Shown here one piece after another: positions 17,596-26,771 of a stretch of 64,000 nucleotides of DNA. The stretch spans positions 124,001-188,000 of the forward strand of contig NZ_JAHEWN010000005.1 of assembly GCF_018598555.1 (NCBI RefSeq). The letters run 5' to 3'. The notes under the pieces were generated by a model that did not search any database, had not been told where the DNA came from, and saw nothing but the letters and a program-made list of their open reading frames with translations. Origin of the DNA: Curtobacterium aurantiacum (GTDB taxonomy: Bacteria > Actinomycetota > Actinomycetes > Actinomycetales > Microbacteriaceae). Position numbers and translations under genes: made by a program. Numbering within the stretch: position 1 is the stretch's first letter; each line of letters opens with the position of its first letter.

Positions 17596-18824
17596 CCGAC
17601 ACCAGCATGATCACGAACGGCCAGGTCCTCGCCGCCACCCCCGCGGCGGCGTCCGGTCCCGAGCACGTCGAGACCCCGACCGCGTACGACGCGATCCTGC
17701 TCGCCGGCTTCGGTGGCCCCGAGGGCCAGGACGACGTCATCCCCTTCCTGCGGAACGTCACCCGTGGCCGCGGGATCCCGGACGAGCGTCTCGAAGAAGT
17801 GGCGCACCACTACCGCCACTTCGGCGGCGTGAGCCCGATCAACGCGCAGAACCGTGCGCTCAAGGCCGCGCTCGAGGCCGAGCTGGCGTCGCGCGGCATC
17901 GACATGCCCGTGCTCTGGGGCAACCGCAACTGGGCGCCCTACCTCGAAGAGGCCTTCACCGAGGCGGCCGACAAGGGGTACACCAAGCTCGTCGCGATCG
18001 CCACGAGCGCGTACTCGTCGTTCTCGAGCTGCCGGCAGTACCGCGAGGACTACGCCCGCGTGCTGAACGAGACCGGCCTGATCGACACGATCCAGATCGA
18101 CAAGATCCGCCAGTTCTTCGACCACCCCGGCTTCGTCCGTCCGTTCATCGACGGCGTCCGCGACGGCATGGCCCGCGCGATCGCCGAGAACGAGGGCCTC
18201 GACGTCGCGACCGAGCTGCAGGTGCTCTTCTCGACGCACTCGATCCCCTCGACCGACGCCGCCCGCTCGGGCCCCGACTACCGCGGGTTCGACGAGCACG
18301 GCGCGTACGAGGCGCAGCACCTGGCCGTCGGCGAGGTCGTCCTCGACCAGGCCTGGGCCGAGCTCCTCGAGCAGCCCGAGCACGCCCACCTGCAGGGCAC
18401 GTCGAAGCCCGCCTGGAAGCTCGTCTACCAGTCGCGCTCCGGCCCCCCGACGCAGCCGTGGCTCGAGCCCGACATCAACGACTACATGAACGAGGACCTC
18501 AAGGGCGGCCCGACCCGTGCCGTGCTGATCGTCCCGCTCGGCTTCGTCAGCGACCACATGGAGGTCATGTGGGACCTCGACGAGGAAGCCACCGAGACCG
18601 CCGGTGAGCTCGGCTTCTGGTCGCTCCGCACGCAGACCCCCGGCATCGACCCGGCCTACGTGTCCGGTCTCGTCGACCTGGTGCTCGAGCGGGTCAACGG
18701 CACGCCGAAGGCCGAGCGTCCGCACATGACCGACATCGGCCCCTGGTACGACGTGTGCCGTCCGGGGTGCTGCGAGAACGTGCGAGCGGGGTTCAAGCCC
18801 GCCGCCGCGGGCGTCGCTCCGTGA
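17592..18824 (+). CDS. hemH: Ferrochelatase (coproporphyrin III type, CpfC)
   Basis: A 410-residue ferrochelatase. Recognisable blocks are LLAGFGGPEGQDDVIPFLRNV, HYRHFGGVSPIN, STHSIPSTD, VYQSRSGPPTQPWLEPD and the C-terminal DVCRPGCCENV. Actinobacterial enzymes carry a [2Fe-2S] cluster. The C-terminal CRPGCC and the internal SSCRQYRED cysteine are the likely ligands here. The N-terminus has about 30 extra variable residues. In this pathway it inserts iron into coproporphyrin III. The stop overlaps the hemC start (GTGA). Confidence 0.95.
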   Translation: MTDTSMITNGQVLAATPAAASGPEHVETPTAYDAILLAGFGGPEGQDDVIPFLRNVTRGRGIPDERLEEVAHHYRHFGGVSPINAQNRALKAALEAELASRGIDMPVLWGNRNWAPYLEEAFTEAADKGYTKLVAIATSAYSSFSSCRQYREDYARVLNETGLIDTIQIDKIRQFFDHPGFVRPFIDGVRDGMARAIAENEGLDVATELQVLFSTHSIPSTDAARSGPDYRGFDEHGAYEAQHLAVGEVVLDQAWAELLEQPEHAHLQGTSKPAWKLVYQSRSGPPTQPWLEPDINDYMNEDLKGGPTRAVLIVPLGFVSDHMEVMWDLDEEATETAGELGFWSLRTQTPGIDPAYVSGLVDLVLERVNGTPKAERPHMTDIGPWYDVCRPGCCENVRAGFKPAAAGVAP

Positions 18825-19873
18825 CCGACACGACCGCGAACGACCCCAGCGCCACGGCGCCCGGCGGTCCGACCCCGATCCGACTCGGCACCCGTGCCAG
18901 CCGGCTCGCGGTCGCGCAGTCGCAGGACGTCGCCGACCGCCTCGCGAAGGCGGCCGGTCGTCCCGTCGAGCTCGTCACCGTCACCAGTGAGGGCGACACG
19001 AACCGTGCGTCCCTGGCCTCGCTCGGCGGCACCGGCGTCTTCGCCAGCGCCCTGCGTGAAGCCCTGGTCGCCGGTGAGGTCGACGTGCTCGTGCACTCGC
19101 TCAAGGACCTGCCGACCGCGCCGTACCCGGGCCTGACCATCGGTGCCGTGCCGAAGCGCGCGGACGCCCGTGACGTCCTCGTCGCGCGGAACGGCGCCAC
19201 CGTCGAGACCCTGCCCGAGGGCGCGAAGGTCGGCACCGGTTCGCCCCGCCGTGCGGCGCAGCTCCGTGCGACGCGTCCGGACCTCGACGTCGTCGACATC
19301 CGCGGCAACATCGACACCCGCCTCGGCCGGGTGGACGACGACCTCGACGCCGTGGTGCTCGCCGCCGCCGGCCTCGGACGCATCGACCGCCTGTCGGCCG
19401 CGACGGAACTGCTCGACCTCGGCTTCTGGCCGAGTGCTCCCGGACAGGGTGCGCTCGCGGTGGAGATCCGCACGGACGAGACCGACCGCGGGTTGCTCGC
19501 CGCGCTCCGCAAGATCGAGCACGCCCCCACCCGCCTGACGGTGACGGCCGAGCGCGAGGTCCTCGCCAAGCTCGAGGCCGGCTGCTCCGCCCCGATCGGT
19601 GCGACGGCCGTGGTGGACGCCGAGCTCCTGCTGGTGTCCGCGACCGTCTACCGCCCCGACGGCACCGAGTACCGGACGGCATCGCACGCTGCCGTGCTCG
19701 ACGGCTCGGCGCAGGACCGCCTCGACGAAGCGCTCGCGGTCGGTGGCCGTGTGGCGACCGAGCTCCTCGAGAACGGCGCTGCGGACCTCGCCGACCTGGC
19801 GACCACCGTCGCCGAGGACACCACGGACGGGCCGCACACCGCGGGTCCCGGCCTCGCGACGCCGGCGGAGTAG
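18821..19873 (+). CDS. hemC: Hydroxymethylbilane synthase (porphobilinogen deaminase)
   Basis: A 350-residue enzyme that polymerises four porphobilinogens to hydroxymethylbilane. The N-terminal RLGTRASRLAVAQSQDVAD block, the HSLKDLPT block and the cofactor-binding Cys255 in LEAGCSAPIGA are present. The GTG start overlaps the hemH stop. The last 25 residues (EDTTDGPHTAGPG) are a non-conserved tail. It ends with TAG in the same frame as the following hemD coding sequence, an unusual arrangement. Confidence 0.95.
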   Translation: MTDTTANDPSATAPGGPTPIRLGTRASRLAVAQSQDVADRLAKAAGRPVELVTVTSEGDTNRASLASLGGTGVFASALREALVAGEVDVLVHSLKDLPTAPYPGLTIGAVPKRADARDVLVARNGATVETLPEGAKVGTGSPRRAAQLRATRPDLDVVDIRGNIDTRLGRVDDDLDAVVLAAAGLGRIDRLSAATELLDLGFWPSAPGQGALAVEIRTDETDRGLLAALRKIEHAPTRLTVTAEREVLAKLEAGCSAPIGATAVVDAELLLVSATVYRPDGTEYRTASHAAVLDGSAQDRLDEALAVGGRVATELLENGAADLADLATTVAEDTTDGPHTAGPGLATPAE

Positions 19874-19876
19874 GCG

Positions 19877-20713
19877 GTCACCACGGAACCCTCCACCCCC
19901 GCGACGGACGAGGCGCGACCCCCGGTCGTCCTCGTCCCACGCGGCGGTGCGTGGGGGGACCGGGTCGCCGAAGCGGCGCGGGCCCGCGGGCTCGCCCCCG
20001 TCGTCGTCCCCCTCATCACGGACGCTCCGCCGTCCGACCCCTCCGCGCTCGACGCTGCGGTCCGCCGCCTGGTCGCCTCCGGTGCGGCCGGGAGGAACGG
20101 ATCACCGCGTTCCATCGGTGACCGAACCCCTGTGGCTGGTTACGCGTGGGTGGTGGTGACCAGTGCGACGGCCGTGACGGTCCTGTCGGAACGCGTGGCG
20201 GGCCTCCCGGCCGGGGTGCGTGTCGCCGCGGTCGGCGAGCCGACCGCCCGTGTCGCCCGTGCCGCGGGCTGGGTCGTCGACCTGGTGCCGGACGAGACGT
20301 CCGCCGCCGGCCTGGTGCAGGAGTTGCCGGACACCGACGGCACCGTCCTGTTCCCCCGCTCGGAGATCGCGGCACCGACACTCGTCGACGGGCTCCGCGC
20401 CCGCGGCATCGACGTCGACGACGTGGTGGCGTACCGTACCGTGGGGACCGGCGACGAGCCGATCACCCTCGACACGGCGCCCGCAGCGGTGCTCGTGACG
20501 AGCGGCAGCGTCGCCCGCGAGATCGCCCGCCGGATGACCCCGCTCGACCCCCGCACCGTCGTGGCCTGCATCGGGCCCGGAACCGCCGACGACGCCCGTG
20601 CCGCCGGACTGCCCGTGCACGCCGTCGGGCGCACCCGGTCCGCAGAAGCCCTGCTCGACGCCGTCGTCGAGGCACTCAACCCCACCACCCCCCACCAGGA
20701 AGGTCACCCGTGA
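19877..20713 (+). CDS. hemD: Uroporphyrinogen-III synthase, start codon apparently lost
   Basis: The enzyme cyclises hydroxymethylbilane to uroporphyrinogen III. HemD-like coding sequence runs in one frame from just after the hemC stop to 20713. It begins [20 protein letters not shown], continues [15 protein letters not shown], then [18 protein letters not shown] and [13 protein letters not shown], and ends [12 protein letters not shown]. The only canonical start in frame is GTG at 20132. That start would remove about 85 N-terminal residues, including the first strand of domain 1. At 19877 the codon is GTC followed by ACC; most neighbours begin GTGACC or ATGACC, so this looks like a GTG start changed to GTC. 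Between the halves is an unusual insert ([17 protein letters not shown], about residues 73-89). Overlap with hemB is normal. Confidence 0.7.
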   Translation, partial: VTTEPSTPATDEARPPVVLVPRGGAWGDRVAEAARARGLAPVVVPLITDAPPSDPSALDAAVRRLVASGAAGRNGSPRSIGDRTPVAGYAWVVVTSATAVTVLSERVAGLPAGVRVAAVGEPTARVARAAGWVVDLVPDETSAAGLVQELPDTDGTVLFPRSEIAAPTLVDGLRARGIDVDDVVAYRTVGTGDEPITLDTAPAAVLVTSGSVAREIARRMTPLDPRTVVACIGPGTADDARAAGLPVHAVGRTRSAEALLDAVVEALNPTTPHQEGHP

Positions 20714-21765
20714 CTGGACGCTTCCCCCAGGTCCGCCCCCGTCGGCTCCGCGCCACCCCCGCGATGCGACGACTCGTGGCCGAGACCCGGCTCCACCCCG
20801 CCGAGCTCGTGCTGCCGATGTTCATCCGCGAGGGCGCGACCGACGCCGTCGACATCTCGAGCATGCCGGGCGTGCAGCAGCACTCCCTGGACTCGTTCCG
20901 CCGCGCGCTGGTCGAGGCTGCGGAGGTCGGGGTCGGCGGTGTGAACCTGTTCGGCGTCCCGACCACGAAGGACGCCGAGGGCTCGGGTGCCACCGACCCC
21001 GACGGCATCCTCAACGTGGCGATCCGCGTCGCTCGCCAGGAGGTGGGGGATGCCCTCGTGGTGCAGTCCGACCTGTGCCTCGACGAGTTCACCGACCACG
21101 GACACTGCGGTGTGCTGGCCGCCGACGGCTCCGTCGACAACGACGCCACCCTGCTGCGCTACCGCGACATGGCGGTCGCGCAGGCCGAGGCCGGCGCAGA
21201 GCTCGTCTGCATGAGCGGGATGATGGACGGCCAGATCGCCGCGGCACGTGACGCGCTCGACGGCGCCGGGCACAGCGGCACCGCGCTGCTCGCGTACGCG
21301 GCGAAGTACGCCTCGGCGTTCTACGGGCCCTTCCGCGAGGCCGTGTCGTCGTCGCTGGTCGGTGACCGCCGCACCTACCAGATCGACGCGGCGAACGGTC
21401 GCCAGGGCCTCCGCGAGGTCGAGCTGGACGTCGACGAGGGCGCCGACATCGTGATGGTGAAGCCCGCGATGAGCTACCTCGACGTGCTCGCCGAGACCGC
21501 GGCCACCTCGCCGGTCCCGGTCTGGGCGTACCAGATCTCCGGCGAGTACGCGATGATCACCGCAGCAGCGCAGAACGGGTGGATCGACCGCGACGCCGCC
21601 GCCATGGAGTCGCTCGTCGGCATCAAGCGGGCCGGTGCCGACGCGATCCTCACCTACTTCGCCGTGGACATCGCGCGGAAGCTCAACGAGGAAGCGGGCC
21701 TCCGCACCTCCGGCAGCACCGCGGACGTCGCCGGCATCGCCTCGACCGGGAAGGCCCCCGAATGA
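20710..21765 (+). CDS. hemB: Delta-aminolevulinic acid dehydratase (porphobilinogen synthase)
   Basis: A 351-residue enzyme condensing two 5-aminolevulinates to porphobilinogen. It contains [10 protein letters not shown], the metal-binding loop [31 protein letters not shown] and the Schiff-base region [12 protein letters not shown]. The metal loop keeps the first and third cysteines of the zinc type but has Asp at the second, an intermediate form. The GTG start overlaps the hemD stop. The gene overlaps hemL by ATGA. Confidence 0.95.
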   Translation: MTGRFPQVRPRRLRATPAMRRLVAETRLHPAELVLPMFIREGATDAVDISSMPGVQQHSLDSFRRALVEAAEVGVGGVNLFGVPTTKDAEGSGATDPDGILNVAIRVARQEVGDALVVQSDLCLDEFTDHGHCGVLAADGSVDNDATLLRYRDMAVAQAEAGAELVCMSGMMDGQIAAARDALDGAGHSGTALLAYAAKYASAFYGPFREAVSSSLVGDRRTYQIDAANGRQGLREVELDVDEGADIVMVKPAMSYLDVLAETAATSPVPVWAYQISGEYAMITAAAQNGWIDRDAAAMESLVGIKRAGADAILTYFAVDIARKLNEEAGLRTSGSTADVAGIASTGKAPE

Positions 21766-23093
21766 CCACGAACGACCAGCTCTTCGGCCGCGCCAAGAAC
21801 GCGATCCCCGGCGGCGTGAACTCCCCGGTCCGCGCCTACGGATCGGTCGGCGGCACCCCGCGCTTCCTGGTGTCCGCGAAGGGCGCCTACGTCACCGACG
21901 CCGAGGGTCGCGAGTACGTCGACCTCGTCGCGTCGTGGGGCCCCGCGATCCTCGGGCACGCGCACCCCGGCACGGTCGAGGCCGTGCAGCAGGCCGCCGC
22001 TCGCGGGCTGTCGTTCGGGGCGTCGACCCCGGGCGAGACCGAACTGGCCGAACTCGTCAAGCAGCGGGTGTCGGTGGACGGCGACGGCCCCATCGAGAAG
22101 CTCCGCATGGTGTCGACCGGCACCGAGGCGACGATGACCGCGATCCGGCTGGCCCGCGGGTACACCGGCCGCGACCTGCTCGTGAAGTTCGCCGGGCACT
22201 ACCACGGGCACTCGGACTCCCTGCTGGCCGAGGCAGGCTCGGGCGTCGCGACCCTGGCGATGCCGGGCAGCGCGGGCATCACCGCCGAGACCGCCGCGCA
22301 GACCCTCGTGCTGCCGTACAACGACCTCGACGCCGTCCGCCGGGCGTTCGACGAGCACTCCGAGCGCATCGCGGCCGTCATCGTCGAGTCGGCCGCCGCG
22401 AACATGGGCGTCCTGGCACCCGATCGCGGCTTCAACCGGGCACTCGCGCAGATCGTGCAGTCGCACGGTGCGCTGCTCATCGTCGACGAGGTCCTGACCG
22501 GGTTCCGCGTCGGCGCCGCCGGCTGGTGGGGCCTCGAGGCGTCCAAGGTCGTCCCCGACGGTGCCGGCTGGAAGCCCGACCTCATCACGTTCGGCAAGGT
22601 CATCGGCGGCGGCATGCCCCTCGCCGCCCTCGGTGGTCGGCGCGAGGTCATGGACTTCCTCGCCCCGCTCGGGCCGGTGTACCAGGCGGGAACCCTGTCC
22701 GGTAACCCGCTGGCCGTCGCCGCCGGGACCGCCACGCTCCGTGCGGCGACGGCCGAAGTGTACGAGCACCTCGACCGGACGGCCTCGACGATCGCGACCG
22801 CCACGAGCGAGGCGCTGTCGGCCGAGGGCGTCGCGCACACCGTGCAGCACGCCGGCAACCTGTTCTCGTTCGCGTTCACCGAGCAGGCACCTCGGAACTA
22901 CGACGACGTGCGGGCACAGGACGTGTTCCGCTACGCGCCGTTCTTCCACGCGATGCTCGACGCCGGGGTGACGCTGCCGCCGAGCGTGTTCGAGGCCTGG
23001 TTCGTCACGGCCGCCCACGACGACCGCGCGGTCGGCCGGATCCTCGACGCCCTGCCCGCGGCCGCGAAGGCTGCTGCCGCCGCGACCGCCTGA
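21762..23093 (+). CDS. hemL: Glutamate-1-semialdehyde 2,1-aminomutase
   Basis: A 443-residue PLP enzyme that converts glutamate-1-semialdehyde to 5-aminolevulinate and is the partner of HemA. Typical blocks are [55 protein letters not shown] and the PLP lysine K279 in [14 protein letters not shown]. It is the last gene of the overlapping hemQHCDBL run. Its stop codon lies inside a 26-bp tandem duplication. Confidence 0.96.
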   Translation: MTTNDQLFGRAKNAIPGGVNSPVRAYGSVGGTPRFLVSAKGAYVTDAEGREYVDLVASWGPAILGHAHPGTVEAVQQAAARGLSFGASTPGETELAELVKQRVSVDGDGPIEKLRMVSTGTEATMTAIRLARGYTGRDLLVKFAGHYHGHSDSLLAEAGSGVATLAMPGSAGITAETAAQTLVLPYNDLDAVRRAFDEHSERIAAVIVESAAANMGVLAPDRGFNRALAQIVQSHGALLIVDEVLTGFRVGAAGWWGLEASKVVPDGAGWKPDLITFGKVIGGGMPLAALGGRREVMDFLAPLGPVYQAGTLSGNPLAVAAGTATLRAATAEVYEHLDRTASTIATATSEALSAEGVAHTVQHAGNLFSFAFTEQAPRNYDDVRAQDVFRYAPFFHAMLDAGVTLPPSVFEAWFVTAAHDDRAVGRILDALPAAAKAAAAATA

Positions 23094-23131
23094 CGGGCGT
23101 CGGGGCCGCGACCGCCTGACGGGCGTCGGGG
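23081..23131. repeat. 26-bp tandem duplication across the hemL stop
   Basis: The 25-bp sequence starting CGCGACCGCCTGACGGGCGT occurs twice, at 23081-23105 and 23107-23131, period 26. The first copy encodes the last Ala-Thr-Ala of HemL and its TGA. The second is non-coding and ends 2 bp before the stop of the convergent gene. It looks like a recent slippage duplication. Confidence 0.8.
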
Positions 23132-23132
23132 C

Positions 23133-23789
23133 TCAGGAGCAGTCGGCCTTCGTGAACGTCGTGTCGACGGTCTTCGACGAGCCCTCGAACGCGTAGGTGT
23201 ACCGCATGTCGACGTCCTCGTCGAGGAGCTTCTTGGTCTCGCTGTTCGAGCAGAGGTTCGGCCCGACGGCGTCGCGGATGACCGTCTCGGTGATCGAGGC
23301 CGGGTCGACGTCGGTCGAGACCGTGTAGTCGTAGTGGATCGCGGAGCCCTCGGCCTCGATCGCGGTCCACGTCGTGACGGAGTCGACCTGCTTGGGCAGG
23401 TTGCTCTGCTCGCGGATCTGCTCGACGGCCTTGGACACCTTCTCCTCGGTGGAGTCGCTGAAGGCTGCGTTCAGGCCCTGGCGGACGAGGAACGCCACCA
23501 CCACGGCCACGACGACGCCGAGCACGGAGATCAGGACGCGCTTGCCGCGGGATGCCTTGGGCGGGGGTGCGTAGGGCGCGCCGGCGGGGGCTGCCTGGGC
23601 GGAGGGCTGCTGGGCCTGCTGCTGGCCGGAGTACGGCTGCTGCGCGTACGCCTGCCCGGCGGGCTGCTGCGCGTACGGCTGCCCGGCGGGCTGCTGCGGG
23701 TACTGCTGGCCGTTCGGCTGGCCTGCGTCGGGCTGCCCGTCGTTCGGCTGCGGCTCGGACCCCGGGTAGGGCGGCGGCGTGTTCGTCAT
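23133..23789 (-). CDS. Proline/glutamine-rich membrane protein with extracytoplasmic C-terminal domain
   Basis: A 218-residue protein. Residues 1-80 are Pro/Gln/Gly/Tyr-rich with repeats of QQPAGQPYA; one membrane helix (about 83-103, VLISVLGVVVAVVVAFLV) and an external domain of about 115 residues with two cysteines follow. The arrangement (PQ-rich cytoplasmic tail, one helix, small external domain) is common in actinobacteria, but the domain is not recognised. CAGGGGGAACC precedes the ATG. It is convergent with hemL. Confidence 0.78.
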   Translation of the reverse strand: MTNTPPPYPGSEPQPNDGQPDAGQPNGQQYPQQPAGQPYAQQPAGQAYAQQPYSGQQQAQQPSAQAAPAGAPYAPPPKASRGKRVLISVLGVVVAVVVAFLVRQGLNAAFSDSTEEKVSKAVEQIREQSNLPKQVDSVTTWTAIEAEGSAIHYDYTVSTDVDPASITETVIRDAVGPNLCSNSETKKLLDEDVDMRYTYAFEGSSKTVDTTFTKADCS

Positions 23790-23890
23790 GGTTCCCCCTG
23801 GTGACGGTCCGCGGCGTGACACCGTGGTGCGCGGTGCCGGGTCCCTCCCCGACACGGGCCGCGGACACTGAACGGCCATTCAAGCACGCG

Positions 23891-24688
23891 TCAGGCGGAT
23901 CGGCGCGCGGCCCACCGGCCCTCAGCCCGCAGGATCGCGAGCGGGAAGTCGAAGGCGTGCGAGACCGCCGACGACGTGATGACCTCGTCCGAGGTGCCCT
24001 GGGCCACCGCGGTGCCGTCGCGGAGCAGCATCGCGTGCGACGTCGAGGCCGGCAGGTCCTCCAGGTGGTGCGTCACCATGACGCTGCCGAGTTCGGGGTG
24101 CCGGTGCCGGAGCGCGTCGACGGTCTCGAGCAGGTGTTCCCGCGCGGCGACGTCGAGCCCCGTCGCCGGCTCGTCGAGCAGCAGCAGTTGCGGTTCGGAC
24201 ATCAGGGCCCGGGCGATGAGGGCCCGACCCCGCTCGCCCTGCGACAGCACCGGCCACCGGGCGTCCCGTCGCGGGGTCAGCCCGACGTCGGCGATGTGCT
24301 GCTCGGCCAGGGCGACCTGCTCGGCGGAGGGCTCCCACCGCATCATGAGGTCGGTCGTGCCGGTCAGCCCGGTGAGCACCGTCTCGAGCACGGTGAGCGG
24401 GGAGAGCATCCGGTGGCGGGGATCGACGTGTCCGATGTGCTCGCGGAGTTCGCGCACATCGACGCGACCCAGTCGGCGACCGAGGACCTCGACGGTGCCG
24501 GCGGTGGGGTGTCCCATCGCGCCGAGGACGGCGAGCAGCGTGGACTTGCCGGCGCCGTTCGGCCCGAGCAGTGCCCAGTGCTCACCGCGTCGGACGGTCA
24601 GGTCGACGTCGTGCAGCAGGTCGCGGCCGGAGCGCGTGACGCGGACCCCGGTGGCGTGGATCAGGACGTCGTCGCTCGCGTCGGTCAT
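23891..24688 (-). CDS. ABC transporter ATP-binding protein (orphan, no permease adjacent)
   Basis: A 265-residue ATPase. The Walker A is GPNGAGKST at residues 42-50, the signature motif is LSQGERGR, the Walker B is LLLLDEPATGLD and the switch histidine lies in VTHHLED. The sequence most resembles ModF/YlmA-like single ATPases. No membrane subunit is encoded nearby, so the partner is unknown; a non-transport role is possible. The ATG at 24688 overlaps the end of the upstream GntR-like gene, which makes the three minus-strand genes from 26679 to 23891 a likely operon. Confidence 0.88.
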   Translation of the reverse strand: MTDASDDVLIHATGVRVTRSGRDLLHDVDLTVRRGEHWALLGPNGAGKSTLLAVLGAMGHPTAGTVEVLGRRLGRVDVRELREHIGHVDPRHRMLSPLTVLETVLTGLTGTTDLMMRWEPSAEQVALAEQHIADVGLTPRRDARWPVLSQGERGRALIARALMSEPQLLLLDEPATGLDVAAREHLLETVDALRHRHPELGSVMVTHHLEDLPASTSHAMLLRDGTAVAQGTSDEVITSSAVSHAFDFPLAILRAEGRWAARRSA

Positions 24689-26007
24689 GCCCCCATCGTG
24701 CCCCACCGCGCCGTGACGTCGTCCACGTGTGCCCGTGCGACGCCGACGAACAGACGAGCAGCGAACCGGGCGGTCCCGACGTCCCCGCTGCCGGCGGCGC
24801 TGTCCAACGAGAGCCAGAGCGCCTCCGCGTCCCACTGCCGGAACGCCGGAGCCTCGGGGAGCGCGTAGGCAAGCCGCGCCATCACGAGGCGCAGGGCCTC
24901 ACGCGTCCAGCGGTTGCCGGACTGCTCGGACAGGAACCGGGTGACGGCGAAGGCGCTCTCCGTGTACCGGTGGTCGCGGACCTGGCCGTCGGCGCGGGCT
25001 CGTTCCACCAGTCGTCGGAACTCGTCGAGCTCGGGTCCGTGGAGCCCGGGAAGCACGTGGACGGTCGCGTGGGTGAAGACCCCGGTGAGCAGTTCCATCG
25101 TGTCCCGCCAGGTCGCGAGCGATGGTTCGACGACGCGGAACCGATCCCCGTCGCTCTCGACCAGGCCCAGGTCGTGCAGCCATCGGACTGCCTCGAGGAC
25201 CGCCGGGAACGGGGCACCCGTCCGGACCACCAGGCCCTCGAGCGAGTGCGTCGACCCGATGGGCAATGCCCTCGAGCGGAGGTCGCGGAGCAGCGCACGG
25301 TGCACCGCACCCGCACGGCGGTCGGTGGCGTCGGCGACTGGTCGGCTCGTCCGCGGGATGCCGACGTTCCGACGGTGGGCCTCGAACAGACCGTCGAGGA
25401 CCTCCGCCGCGGCGGTGGCCACGGCCGGGTCCCCGGTGTCGACGGCCCGGGCCGTGGTGGCGAACCACGCGCGGACCTCGTGGACCGACCAGAGCTGCGT
25501 CGGGACCCGGGCCCACCGCATCCGTTCGAAGGCGCGCAGGCCGAGGTCGCGCACGAGGGCGTTCGGGCAGTGTTCGAACCAGAACTGACAGGCGGCCGAG
25601 AACGCCGTCGGGTACTCCGGCAGGCGCAACGCCGCGCTCGTGCGGGCTCGGGCGACCCGGCGGTCGAGCTCGCCGCGCAGCTCGGGGGTGAGTGCCGGGA
25701 CAGTGGCGCGGAGTGCCGGCCCGATCAGTGTGACCCAGAAGTCCAGGGTGTCCGACAGGTCGGCGTCGGACAGCTCCTCGTACTGCCACGTGCCGTCCTG
25801 CCCGCGTGACAGGATGCCGAGGTCCTCGAGCCGGGCTGCCGCTGCACGGACGTGGCCGCGGGAGGTGTCCCACTCCCACGCCAGTGCGTCGAGGTCGACC
25901 GGCACCGGACCGCGGGGGCCGGCGCGGACGTGGGCGAGCAGGGAGGCGTAGGCATCGTCGTGCACAGCCGCCCAGGGATCGGCGGCACCCCACTCGCCGG
26001 CGACCAC
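24685..26007 (-). CDS. Duplicated GntR/FCD-like transcriptional regulator (two halves in tandem)
   Basis: A 440-residue protein made of two similar halves of about 220 residues. Each half has a winged-helix region (LAWEWDTSRGHVRAAAARLEDLGIL near residue 42, and SLEGLVVRTGAPFPAVLEAVRWLHDLGLV near 265) followed by a helical FCD-like domain (WVTLIGPALRATVPALTPEL, and LLTGVFTHATVHVLPGLHGPEL). It appears to be an internal gene duplication of a GntR regulator like its neighbour. The GTG start is 3 bp after that neighbour's stop and its end overlaps the ABC ATPase start, so it is co-translated with both. DNA target and ligand are unknown. Confidence 0.75.
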   Translation of the reverse strand: MVAGEWGAADPWAAVHDDAYASLLAHVRAGPRGPVPVDLDALAWEWDTSRGHVRAAAARLEDLGILSRGQDGTWQYEELSDADLSDTLDFWVTLIGPALRATVPALTPELRGELDRRVARARTSAALRLPEYPTAFSAACQFWFEHCPNALVRDLGLRAFERMRWARVPTQLWSVHEVRAWFATTARAVDTGDPAVATAAAEVLDGLFEAHRRNVGIPRTSRPVADATDRRAGAVHRALLRDLRSRALPIGSTHSLEGLVVRTGAPFPAVLEAVRWLHDLGLVESDGDRFRVVEPSLATWRDTMELLTGVFTHATVHVLPGLHGPELDEFRRLVERARADGQVRDHRYTESAFAVTRFLSEQSGNRWTREALRLVMARLAYALPEAPAFRQWDAEALWLSLDSAAGSGDVGTARFAARLFVGVARAHVDDVTARWGTMGA

Positions 26008-26010
26008 GGG

Positions 26011-26679
26011 TCAGCCGCGGTCGGCGCGGACCGCCTCGATGTGCTGCTCGAAGTTGCGGGTGAGGGCGCGTCCGGCCTCGGCCGCACCTTCGCCGTCGCG
26101 CTCCGTGAGGGCCTCGCGCAGGATCGAGAAGAACGCCTCGGACCCGTACTGCTCGAACGCCGGCGTGGGGTTGAGTGTGAAGCGCACCCGTTCCATGGCA
26201 CCGACTGCGGCGTTCTGCACCAGCGGGTTGCCGGAGTGCTCGACAGCGAACTCGATGATCTCGGTGAGGGCGCCGCTGAAGCCGTAGTCCCGCACCTTGC
26301 GCATGCGGTCGGCCTTGTCGAGCAGCGCACTGAGGGCTTCGACGTCCTCGTCGCTGTACTCGGGGACGCCCCAGCGGAGGCTGAGCTCGAAGAACCCCGC
26401 GGTCGCGCGGGTCGCGGTGACCCAGTCCTCGAAGGTCGGGGTGGCGACGCGGGTGTACCGGTTCGCCTCCATCTCGACCAGGCCGATGTCGACGAGCTTC
26501 GCGATCGCCTCGCGGATCGGGGTGCGACTCACACCCAGCCACTGGACCAGCTCGTCGTCGTTCAGGCGTTCGCCGTGCTGCAGTGTGCCGTCGCGAAGGG
26601 CCGCGAGCATCTTGTCGTACACGACGTCGCGCAGGAGCTTCCGGGGAGAGCTCTCCACGGTGGACTTGGGGACCGGCAT
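26011..26679 (-). CDS. GntR-family (FCD-type) transcriptional regulator
   Basis: A 222-residue regulator. The N-terminal winged helix reads LNDDELVQWLGVSRTPIREAIAKLVDIGLVEME, matching the GntR signature. The C-terminal part is all-helical and acidic, like an FCD effector domain. AGGAGATGAC precedes the ATG. It is the first gene of a likely three-gene operon with the double GntR protein and the ABC ATPase. A 12-bp palindrome lies 52 bp upstream. Confidence 0.9.
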   Translation of the reverse strand: MPVPKSTVESSPRKLLRDVVYDKMLAALRDGTLQHGERLNDDELVQWLGVSRTPIREAIAKLVDIGLVEMEANRYTRVATPTFEDWVTATRATAGFFELSLRWGVPEYSDEDVEALSALLDKADRMRKVRDYGFSGALTEIIEFAVEHSGNPLVQNAAVGAMERVRFTLNPTPAFEQYGSEAFFSILREALTERDGEGAAEAGRALTRNFEQHIEAVRADRG

Positions 26680-26730
26680 GTCATCTCCTCGAGGACGAAA
26701 TCGACACTCGAAATCCTAGCGTGCCAATAT

Positions 26731-26742
26731 GCAAACGTTTGC
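26731..26742. promoter_or_regulatory. LacI-type operator-like palindrome upstream of the GntR operon
   Basis: GCAAACGTTTGC is a perfect 12-bp palindrome within the AT-rich stretch CAATATGCAAACGTTTGCTA. It is close to the LacI/GalR-family consensus with the central CG step. It lies 52 bp upstream of the GntR start and 30 bp downstream of the MDR stop, so it probably controls the GntR operon. A LacI-type protein would have to come from elsewhere. Confidence 0.55.
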
Positions 26743-26771
26743 TAAAAAACACGCCGTCCCAGCGCAGGAGT

